Of a stretch of 57,500 nucleotides of DNA, positions 49,930 through 57,500 are shown piece by piece. This DNA is from Prorocentrum cordatum. Lineage: Eukaryota; Sar; Dinophyceae; Prorocentrales; Prorocentraceae. A program made the position numbers and the translations under genes. The stretch covers positions 262,934 to 320,433 of the forward strand of contig CAUYUJ010015017.1 in NCBI GenBank assembly GCA_963575745.1. The letters are read 5' to 3'. The notes under the pieces were generated by a model. It made no database searches and was not told where the DNA came from. It was given only the letters and a program-made list of their open reading frames with translations. The stretch's first letter is position 1. Every line of letters begins with the position of its first letter.

Positions 49930-50800
49930 GAGGAAGACAAGTGTAAACCCAAGACGCGTCGACGATGCTGCAATAAAATGCAAGCACCTCTCCCTCCAAG
50001 TTCCCTTGTGTAATAGGTCCCTGCACGAAATTATGTTCATTGCGGGAAGTGTCCCGTTGAAAGACAACCGTTTGATAATCTTCATTCGTGACCAAACATC
50101 ACTATTCGGAGCTCAACGTCTACACTGTAGCGTCCTGGCAATCCTTGATCGTGCCAAGACACAATGCGTGGGATCTCAGCACCGTGAATTGACGTGATTG
50201 TTGCGTCTGGACAACCCTGAATCGTGCCAACACACCCGTTCTTGGGACTTCTCAACCTTACGAATCCTTACAACGGGTACACCTTTAAAACGGATGCACG
50301 CGGCGCTTGGGCTGGAGCCTCATTTTGACAAGCCGCCGTCTGTTCTTGAAGCCGCAGCAGACTTTTACGACGAACGCGCGCGCTGCTAAGGCGCGAGCCA
50401 CTCTGTTGTGAGTGGCCCGTTCGCCATGCCTTGAAGCTGCCGCTGCCAAGCGTCTGGATCCGGCGAAACGTCCGGCCCACGCTGCCGACGCGCCTAGGGG
50501 TGAAAGCGAAGGATCATTCGTAAGGAAAGGGGGGCAGGAAGTGAAGGAAGAACCAGAGGAAGGAGGACGTGAGGGGATGTCTGGAGGAGGAGGAAGGGGC
50601 GGAGGAGGAGCAGGAAGAGGAGCACGGACGACGGAGTACTGGGAGGAGGAGACAGAGTAGGGCCAAGGGGGGACCGGGGGAGGACGACCCGGGGCAGCAG
50701 TCTGCTGATCCATCTTCTCCGCGCCCATGCTGGATCAGCAATTTCTTCCCGAGGCGGAGCACGGATACCGCTTATCCGCCGCAGATTTCGACCTTTTGTC
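49930..50800 (+). other. Interval without a recognised gene
   Basis: 50130-50270 holds two diverged ~75-bp repeats (CAATCCTTGATCGTGCCAAG and CAACCCTGAATCGTGCCAAC). A short frame near 50290-50389 reads MHAALGLEPHFDKPPSVLE and looks non-repetitive but is unidentified. 50560-50660 is GGA-rich. Confidence 0.45.
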
Positions 50801-50865
50801 AGGCACATGGGATGCTATCCGAGTCTTCTTACGAAAATCTTCGCAGCGGCCATAGTGGTAGTTCT

Positions 50866-51050
50866 ACCCTCAGGGTGTCTCTCGTATGGTCTTCCGTGTG
50901 GCCTCCCGAATGGTTTCCCGAATGGTCTCTCGCACAGTTTTTTCGTATGGTCCCCCGTGTGTTTTCCCGTCTGGTCTCCCGCACTGTCTCCCGCATCATC
51001 TCCCGTGAAGTATCCCCGATGGTCTCTTTCGAGGTCTCCTTTCTGATTCC
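50866..51050 (+). repeat. 16-bp minisatellite, left arm
   Basis: Units of TCTCCCGTATGGTCTTCC type. The reverse-complement type (GGAGACCGTACGGGAGACC) occurs at 52195-52460, so the pair flanks the 51.1-51.8 kb element in inverted orientation. Confidence 0.78.
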
Positions 51051-51085
51051 CCTGTGGTGGGGTATCCATTGTCGTGCTCTCTACA

Positions 51086-51116
51086 GTACTCTCTAGATTG
51101 CTCCTCTGCTTATTTA
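51086..51116 (+). repeat. 31-bp perfect direct repeat, left copy
   Basis: GTACTCTCTAGATTGCTCCT and the next 11 bases are repeated without mismatch at 51839-51869, on either side of the minisatellite element. Confidence 0.92.
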
Positions 51117-51838
51117 ATCGCTTCGCTCATTCCGCCGGCCCATATTGTCGCACAGTTGTGGGCTAGCCGAGTTTTGGGGCCTCTTGGGGGCCGTTTTGGG
51201 GCCTCTTGGGGCCTCTTTTGGGCCTCTTGGGCGCCTCTTGGGGCGTCTTGGGGGCCTCTTGGGGGCCTCTTGGGGCCTTTTTGGGGCCTCCTGGGCGCCT
51301 TCTGGGGCGGAGGGCTCGATTTTTCAGTTCTCGGTTCCCCTCTTGAGCCCCTCTTGGGCCCGTCTTGGGGCCTCTTGGTCCGTCTTGGGCGGCACTTGGG
51401 CCGTCTTGGGGGCCCTCCTGGGCCGTTCCGGGGCCGTCTTGGGAGCCTCATGGGCCGTCTTGGAGCGGTCTTGGGGGCCTCTTGGGCCGTCTTGGAGCGT
51501 CCGGAAGCCGAAAAAGCCAGAACGCAAAAAACAGCGAAAAAAACAATGAAAATCAACGATTTTGGCCTCTTGGGGCCCTCTTCGGAGGCCTCTTGGAAGG
51601 CCCTTGGGGCGTCTTGGAGGCCTCTTGGGCTGTCTTGGGGCCCTGTTGGGCGTCTTCGGGCGATCTTTGGCCGTCTCGGGGCCCTCTTGGACCGTCTTGG
51701 AGGCTTCTTGGGGGCCTCTTGGCCCGTCCTGGGGCCCTGTAACAGGGCTCCGGCATCTCTGGCCCGACCTTGCGGGGACCTTGCCGGGGACCTTGCCGGG
51801 GACCGGCCGGGACCTGGTCGGGGTACTTTTCGTCTGGG
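51109..51838 (+). repeat. GGCCTCTTGGGG minisatellite element, copy 2
   Basis: Same head as copy 1 (CTTATTTAATCGCTTCGCTC, ATTCCGCCGGCCCATA), same CCTCTTGGGG units, central GTCCGGAAGCCGAAAAAGCC and end GGGGTACTTTTCGTCTGGGG. After the centre an AT-rich spacer ACAATGAAAATCAACGATTT matches copy 3 (ACCAATGGGAAGCAACGATT). Confidence 0.88.
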
Positions 51839-51869
51839 GTACTCTCTAGATTGCTCCTCTGCTTATTTA
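51839..51869 (+). repeat. 31-bp perfect direct repeat, right copy
   Basis: Identical to 51086-51116. The following 51870-52190 has an open frame without recognised motif. Confidence 0.92.
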
Positions 51870-52194
51870 CAGTACTCTCTATGTATGCTGTTCCCTTTCG
51901 GATTCGAAGAGCCGTGTGGAATTTGTTGCCGCCAAGGATGGAATTTACACAGCGCCTTCAGTGAGCTGGAGTATGTGCCGTCAGTATTTGAGCCCATAGC
52001 TTTCCGCAGCTCCTATTCGCACTGTGAGTTGCATGCTCGTCTCCCGAGAAGCGCGCAGGTTCTGCTTCTGGGAGCCGATAAAGCCACAGTGCGCGCCAAG
52101 CCCTGGTGGCAGCGTTCCCTGGGCCGAAAAATTACACCCGCGAGGCAGGGGACCCGCGAAAGAGCATAAGAAAAAAGTGGATCTTGCATTCGAT

Positions 52195-52460
52195 CGCGTA
52201 CTGGACATACGGAGGACCGCACGGGGAGCCACACTGGAGACTATACGCGAGACCAGACGTGAGATCGGACCGGAGGCCATGCCGGAGACTGTACGGGAGA
52301 CCGCGCGGGAGACCATGCGGTAGGGACCCTTCTGGGACACAATTGGGAGACAACGGGGAGACAGCGGGACAGACAGCGGGAGGCAGTGGGGGACGATCGG
52401 AGACAGCGGCACAACGGGAGACAATAGGAGACAGCGGGAGATCGTGTGAGACAGCGAGGG
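52195..52460 (+). repeat. 16-bp minisatellite, right arm (inverted)
   Basis: Units such as GGAGACTGTACGGGAGACC and GGGAGACAGCGGGACAGAC. Reverse complement of the left-arm type. Confidence 0.78.
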
Positions 52461-52659
52461 GCCACGCGATGCAGCAGACAATAGTGCTTGACCGACTCGG
52501 GATCACGGCACCCCCGTATTCGGTCTTGTTGAGGAAGTGGCAGGAATTTCTACAGGCAGGCTGTCAAGGAAAAAAAAAAAGGGAAGACAGTATCTAGTCG
52601 TGCAGGATGCCGTCTGTCAGTTTCCATGTCGCACTTCGCATGGGGCCCATCCCCCCGTC

Positions 52660-52729
52660 GTGGATTTTTTCCCCTGGTGACGTCATGGAGCCACTCTGTG
52701 GATTTTTTCCCCGTCATGGAGCCACTCTG
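52660..52729 (+). promoter_or_regulatory. Tandem TTTTTT-box repeat upstream of the MscS gene, possible promoter
   Basis: Two adjacent copies of GTGGATTTTTTCCCC followed by GTCATGGAGCCACTCT; the first has an extra TGGTGAC. They lie 30-100 bp upstream of the SL relic. Dinoflagellates lack a normal TATA box, and a TTTT motif has been proposed as the core promoter element, so this duplicated T-box is a candidate. No direct evidence of function. Confidence 0.4.
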
Positions 52730-52759
52730 ATTTGCCGCGCGGGTTCTTCATGCCTGTCC

Positions 52760-52781
52760 TCCGTGCCCATTTTTGTTCAAG
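52760..52781 (+). other. Spliced-leader relic in the 5' leader of the MscS gene
   Basis: TCCGTGCCCATTTTTGTTCA plus AG matches the 22-nt dinoflagellate spliced leader at 18 of 22 positions without gaps, including the CCATTTT core and the terminal TCAAG. It lies 177 bp upstream of the gene's first ATG on the same strand. Such a relic forms when a trans-spliced mRNA is reverse transcribed and inserted into the genome. Confidence 0.75.
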
Positions 52782-52958
52782 CATGTGTGTATTCAGGCCA
52801 CCCGCGCCTTCGCTCTGATCTCCCCTCCCCTCACCCGCCCTTTCACAGCTGCATCCCTCGCACGTCACCCACGACACGAACCGAAACCGAATTCTATTTC
52901 CCTGTTCTGTTGGCGGGCTCCGTTTTCACTTCGACCTCAACCCCCAGCCTCCGACAGA

Positions 52959-53864
52959 ATGGTGGTCACTCTGATTCGCGACGACATGCATTTGTACCTG
53001 GGTGCTGTGGCCATGGCTGCTGCCGCGTGTCAGCAGCAGTGGGACTTGATCTGCATATGTGCTGGAGCAATGTGTCTCGCATCGTCGGCCTTCTGGGTGC
53101 TCCAGAGACCAACAGCCTCCCTGACGAAGCATCGCGTGGACGCAAGTATGGCCCGATATTTTGCCTCTGTGCTCGTGTGGTGCTCCATCGCAGCCATCGC
53201 ATACTGCATTGGGCTGTGTGGGGGTTTTCTCCAAGATTGGGACATTCGGCACAACGAGCGTGTGGTGTTTGCTGCCTCGATCGCGCTGGGGGTCGGCGTC
53301 CAGGACACGTTGGCCAACTTCGCCGCAGGGCTGCTGCTGGTGCTGTTCCGGCCTTTCCGCGTCGGTGACGACATCACTGTTTGTGATTTGTGCTTCACCG
53401 TCGAATCCGTCACAGCGTTCTTCACAAATGGCAGCACTTTCTCGAATCAGCACGTGCTGATTCCAAACAGCAAGGCGATTCAGAACATTATAACAAACTG
53501 GACATCCAACCCTTCCATCGTGTTGGAACTCTCTGTTCATGTACGCTTCGGCCGCCAGCCATGCAGCAAGGTCCGGAAAGCAATGACAGCGGCGGCCAAG
53601 GACTTCGACGCCAAATTGTTGGAGGTGGTTGAGACGTACCCCATAGAGAATCCCAAGGCTGTTCTGGCGAAGTTGCCGTCGTGCGAGACTAACGGTGTGT
53701 ATGGGCCTATGGACATCAGCTCGAAGGGCACACAGTGGATGCTGAAACCACACGTACCTGAGAAGGCGATGCTCCGTTGTACTGATCTCGGGTACGAGTG
53801 CATACATGATGCTCTAATGAGTGCAGGCATTGAGGTGTTCGAGGAATGTTTCTCGGGGAAGTGA
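52959..53864 (+). CDS. MscS-family mechanosensitive ion channel (intronless)
   Basis: Encodes 301 residues, about the size of E. coli MscS (286), in one uninterrupted frame; the frame is open further upstream but ATG 52959 is the first in-frame Met. Predicted membrane segments: 11-50, 67-90 and 102-131. The third matches the pore helix and following segment: ASIALGVGVQDTLANFAAG then LLLVLFRPFRVGDDI, comparable to the MscS [21 protein letters not shown] block. Beta domain: FTVESVTAFFTNGSTFSNQ, VLIPNSKAIQNIITNW. C-terminal alpha/beta domain to SAGIEVFEECF (compare DAAGISF). Such channels open under membrane tension to release ions and osmolytes; the membrane used here is unknown and no targeting signal is obvious. 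Lack of introns in this intron-rich genome, together with the SL relic, points to a retrogene. Confidence 0.9.
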   Translation: MVVTLIRDDMHLYLGAVAMAAAACQQQWDLICICAGAMCLASSAFWVLQRPTASLTKHRVDASMARYFASVLVWCSIAAIAYCIGLCGGFLQDWDIRHNERVVFAASIALGVGVQDTLANFAAGLLLVLFRPFRVGDDITVCDLCFTVESVTAFFTNGSTFSNQHVLIPNSKAIQNIITNWTSNPSIVLELSVHVRFGRQPCSKVRKAMTAAAKDFDAKLLEVVETYPIENPKAVLAKLPSCETNGVYGPMDISSKGTQWMLKPHVPEKAMLRCTDLGYECIHDALMSAGIEVFEECFSGK

Positions 53865-54385
53865 CTAATCTGCGGATGCCTGCAACACGGGATGGTAGGG
53901 GTATTGCGGAGTTTGTATGTGTGTTTGTCATGGCCGTGGGCTGTGCTTTGGCGTGAAGCATGATCGCCTATAGAACGTGACTCGTCATGGAGGCGCATGC
54001 ACGCCGTCGGAGCGCTAACATACGGTGCCGAGGTAACTCTCCGACAATCCGCGTCGTGAGGGTACCCGCCGTAAGGTGTACAGTTGCGCGACGCAATACA
54101 TCGGCTGTCATCATTATTTTTCGAGGCATGGATACATGGTTCCGAAGGAGGGGGCCGAGAAGAAGAAAAATAAGAAGGCGGATGAGAGGAAGGATCCAGG
54201 ACACCCACGCGGAGGCAGAGCTGATGGCTGATGGAGTCGAGAGGATCGCGCCGCCTCGCCGACAGGCGGTGCGGCGCGTTTCAGAGCCAGCCCGACTCGT
54301 CATCCGGGCGTCTCCGATGCATCGCCAGTGCTTCGGCGACGCGGCGCGCTCCTCCGACACCATCCACACTCGGGGGCCCTCTGGA
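53865..54385 (+). other. 3' flank of MscS gene, no gene recognised
   Basis: A 136-codon Arg-rich frame (53987-54397) has no recognisable motif and is probably 3' UTR or intergenic. No AATAAA-type signal or poly-A tract is seen, which is normal for dinoflagellates. Confidence 0.5.
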
Positions 54386-54575
54386 ACGGCGCTGTGACCA
54401 CACCGTGTAGTGAGTCAGAGTGGATTCGGGGGGACCGCACGGTTTTGAAATTCGATTCGTTCTCCGAGGATGTCTCGGGCGACTGGGGCCTCCAGGGTCC
54501 CAGAACCTTGCTGTGACGGACCGTGCGGTGAGGTCTCTGGGCTTTTCGAGGTCATCGCAGGGCTTGTCGCCGCAC
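54385..54575 (+). repeat. Dispersed repeat family I, copy 2
   Basis: TGTGACCACACCGTGTAGTG, TTCTCCGAGGATGTCTCGG, CCTCCAGGGTCCC and CCGTGCGGTGAGGTCTC align with 34700-34905. 54575-55240 shows no recognised gene; 54970-55090 is CTCC-rich. Confidence 0.75.
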
Positions 54576-55249
54576 CGCTCCCGGACCCGCACATGCAGCG
54601 CGGTCCTCCGACCCCATCTTCTCAGGCCCGACCTGGGCGCCAGAGGAGCTTCCCCCCCGACATCCAGCGGTCCAATTTTTTGCGAGACGGGCCCCCTATA
54701 GAAGGCCGAAGTCGAGCTGTGCAGTTGTTGTTCGATCCTTTTTGGGGGGTCCTCCCCCGCCCCCTCCTCATCACTTTCTTCCTTTTGCCAACCCAAGCAT
54801 GGACTCGGCCGCCAGCGAGCATCACGGCGCGATAATTTCTAGCGCAAGATGTTCGCGCACGGCGCCGGTGTTGTTTTGCCGCCCCGAGCACCCTCAAAGC
54901 CGCCTTCGACCATCAGGGGTCATTGTTGCCGGCGTAAGATTGCTCATGGTCGCCACCGCGGGGGAGGTCCGCCTCCTTCTCCTGGTCCTCGTCTCCCTCC
55001 TTGCTTGGTTCCCCTTCTCCTTCTTCTCCTCCTCCCTCCTCCCGCCCTCCTTGCCTTCATCACTCCACATCCTCATCTTTGTCGTGCCCATTCCCTCCCA
55101 TTTCCATCCTTCTCCCCGCACTGGTCCCACGCGCTTGCGCGACCTGATCTCCTCCAGAGGATGAGGCATACTAGTAAATTGGGTGGTCTTGCTTGCGAAT
55201 GTAAGAACAATGTTGCGATTCGTGGTATGCAAAAGGTACGTGTCTGCGC

Positions 55250-55870
55250 GCTGTGAAACGAAGCGCTGGCATCCAGGAGTCACCCAACGAGACTTGTGAT
55301 TCGGCAAGATCAAGTTTAATGTTGTGTTTGGGACAACACGTTCTTTCTTACATCCAGTGTGGAACAACGGTGTTTGTTGCTCAGGCGAAGTGCTTTTCGA
55401 CCCACGAAACGCAGAGTTGTGCCGTTGTGGCACCCAAAGGGAAATGTCAACGAAATCGGCCTTGGAACGGCTTCCCGTCCACCCTTGCGGAAGCAAAACG
55501 GTCTTAGACTGTATCAGGGATCGGCTGTGAAGCAGGACCACGTGATGTATACTCTTAGCGCACCAGCGTGTCATGGCATCGGTGTGCCACACCAGCGCCT
55601 CATGGCACTCATCATCATGATGATAGTCCTTCGATTTTGCACGGCCGGGTACACATGCGGGGGGGCCAGCCTTCAGTAGACTGGCGATGGATAAGGACCC
55701 CATGGTGTATATCTTTGGCGCACCAGCGTGTCATGACATCGGCGTGCCACACCAGCGCGTTATGACAGCCAGTACCATGATGTGTATATTGCGACGATAC
55801 ATGACGGGATGCACATGCGGAGGGCCAGCGTTCCATGTGTACCCATCGCTCTGCCACGCCAGCGTGTCAT
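55250..55870 (+). repeat. Large repeat L, unit 1
   Basis: First half (55365-55530) encodes a frame VLFDPRNAELCRCGTQREMS then TKSALERLPV. Second half (55545-55850) is two ~155-bp subunits with CACCAGCGTGTCATG, TCGGTGTGCCACACCAGCGC and CATCATGATG. Confidence 0.78.
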
Positions 55871-55879
55871 GGCACGGAT

Positions 55880-56360
55880 CATCATGATGTCCCTGCTGCG
55901 ATGAGACACGCAGAACATGCAATCGTATCGTCATTGGTGCACAAGGCGTCAGCGTCCATTGATACTTTTTGCCTTGGGCAGAGGCCAAGCGGGTCGCGCG
56001 TGTGGTGGGGGAGGGCGGCGCTTGTAGCTCACGCGAAGCGCTGTTCGACCCACGGAACGCGGTTTTCTGTCGTTGCGGCATCGAAGAGGAGATGTCCACG
56101 AAATCACACTCGGAACGGCTTCCCGTCCAGAGGGCTCTTGAGGGGCGGAACGGTCTCACACAATCTCTGTGATCGGTTCTGAATGAGAAACCCATGGTGT
56201 ATATTTCTGGCACACCAGCATGTTTTGACATCGGTGTGCCACACTAGCGCGTCATGGCACTCATCGTCAGGACGATGGTTCTGCGATTTTACACGGCGGG
56301 GTACAAGTGCGGGGGACCACCTTTCAGCGGACCGGCAACGGATTAGGAGTCCATGGTGTA
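55880..56360 (+). repeat. Large repeat L, unit 2
   Basis: 55985-56180 repeats the first half (frame ALFDPRNAVFCRCGIEEEMS then TKSHSERLPV); 56195-56355 repeats the CACCAGCGTG subunit with CACACTAGCGCGTCATGGCA. A further partial subunit is at 57430-57500. The conserved short peptide may be a relic of a gene or only of the repeat. Confidence 0.75.
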
Positions 56361-56694
56361 TATTGTAGTGGCCTTCGGCCAGTGCCGCCGATCCGGGTCG
56401 CTCGGTGTTATTCTCCAGACGCAGACATTATGGGCGCACACTCAAACGCACAAACTTCTCGGGTTACCTTGGAAAGGGCGTAGGAATGCAGTTGGGTCAA
56501 TAGAGCCATCTCGCAACAGTGGTTCTATCAACGGCGGGGTGCTTGCAGTGACCGTGGGGACGGGAAATAACAATGACATGAAAATTCCATACAGGATGCC
56601 GATCACTTTGGAAACTCACGATACGTCTTGCACGGAGTCTTGTTACGAAACATGTGACCTGGACGATGTGGTGCGAGCGGTGGAGGCGAGCCTA

Positions 56695-57240
56695 TCGGCG
56701 CAAGGACGCCCTCTTGGGGCGTTTTTTGAGCCATCTTAGGAGCCTGTCAGGGCGTCGTGGGGGCTTCTTGGGGGCTTTCGGAGGCCCTCTTGGAGGCTCT
56801 TGGGGCCTCCTGGGGGCCTCGTGGGCTGGAAGGCTAGATTTTTTCCGCTTTTCGTCCCTCTTTTGGGTCCTCTTGGGGCCGTCTTGGGGGCCTGTTGGCC
56901 CGTCTTGGGCGGCTCTTGGGCCGCCTTGGGGCCCTCTTGGGCCGTCTTGGGACTGTCTGGGGGCCTCCTGGGCCGTCTTCGAGCGGTCTTGGGGGCCTCT
57001 TGGGGCCGTCTTGGAGCGTCGGAAAGCCGAAAAAAGCGACAACCCCAAAAACATTGAAAAAACCAATGGGAAGCAACGATTTTTGCCTCTGGGGGCCATC
57101 GTGGGAGGCCTCTTGGAGGCCTCTTCAGACGTATTGGAAGGCTCCTGGGCCGTCTTGGGGCCATCTTGGGCGTGTTCGGGCGATCCTTCGGGGTCTCGGG
57201 ACTTTCTTAGACCGTCCTCATAGACTTTTGCGGCCGCGGC
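56695..57240 (+). repeat. GGCCTCTTGGGG minisatellite element, copy 3
   Basis: Same 12-18 bp units and the central break GTCGGAAAGCCGAAAAAAGC, followed by the AT-rich spacer ACCAATGGGAAGCAACGATT, as in copy 2. The CTTATTTAATCG head is missing. 56360-56695 shows no gene. Confidence 0.85.
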
Positions 57241-57429
57241 CACCCTTCCAGCGCATCCTCGAGATTAGAGCCTTCTGTAAAAGCAGCGCCCCGCATCCGC
57301 CGGAAACTCGCACCCCCCCCCCCCATCCCCCCTTCCCCGGCAGAGCCACCCCGGCAACCCCCCGAGAGGCTGAGGCTCAGCCTCGAGGCTGTAGCTGAGC
57401 CTCCTTGAAACTCACACGCCGAATCGGCG
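57241..57429 (+). other. Gene-free GC-rich stretch
   Basis: C-run at 57307-57320 and a GAGGCTGAGGCTCAGCCTCG palindrome at 57365-57385. No coding feature I can support. Confidence 0.5.
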
Positions 57430-57500
57430 GATTTTTGGCGCGCCAGCTTATCATGACACAGGTTAGCAAAAACAGCGCGCTATGAACCACATCATGATGA

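Noticed and set aside
49474-50197. Glu-, Gly- and Ser-rich frames of up to 236 codons
   Set aside because: Product of the GGA tract.
53987-54397. Arg-rich 136-codon frame after the MscS gene
   Set aside because: No motif or composition typical of a structured protein; likely 3' flank.

Overview
This is nuclear DNA of a dinoflagellate. The evidence is: (1) degenerate copies of the dinoflagellate spliced leader (SL) at 52760-52781 and, as a double relic, at 28258-28298; (2) a protein kinase gene cut by long introns with a GC-AG boundary and short direct repeats at the splice junctions; (3) very low gene density in high-GC, repeat-packed DNA; (4) relics of protein families I associate with dinoflagellates. 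Genus cannot be fixed from the sequence; a Prorocentrum- or Polarella-like genome is a guess.

Layout. 1-9.7 kb: a five-exon Ser/Thr kinase of the Chk2/CaMK group, probably 5'-incomplete, whose introns hold a trinucleotide tract, several tandem arrays and two related hairpin elements that look like introners. 9.8-14.9 kb: CAT tract and several satellite-like arrays. 14.9-19.1 kb: broken coding remnants ending in a recognisable DDE transposase pseudogene. 19.1-28.2 kb: microsatellites plus several dispersed families of short inverted-repeat elements. 28.2-30.2 kb: the double SL relic, a minisatellite and a pseudogene of a dinoflagellate 'CDLFV-HAW'-type family. 30.2-37 kb: pyrimidine tracts and tandem arrays. 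37-41.4 kb: a nearly complete, inactivated non-LTR retrotransposon (ORF1 plus endonuclease/reverse transcriptase ORF2). 41.5-49.9 kb: further large repeats, including a higher-order repeat of about 1.1 kb and a purine tract of about 430 bp. 50.8-52.5 kb: a minisatellite element flanked by a perfect 31-bp direct repeat. 52.6-53.9 kb: an intact, uninterrupted MscS-type mechanosensitive channel gene with an SL relic in its 5' leader, so most likely a retroposed cDNA. 54-57.5 kb: more dispersed and tandem repeats.

Only two protein genes look functional (kinase and MscS channel). They are unrelated in function and are not an operon. The most interesting content is the mobile and repeat architecture: recycled cDNAs carrying SL relics, introner-like hairpin insertions in the kinase gene, and at least four short dispersed families (a TIR element in three copies, a 254-263 bp TIR pair in opposite orientation, a GT-rich hairpin pair, and a roughly 165-bp element whose terminal stem shows a compensatory base-pair change). 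I found no tRNA, rRNA, CRISPR array or operon. All alignments were done by eye, so identities are approximate.
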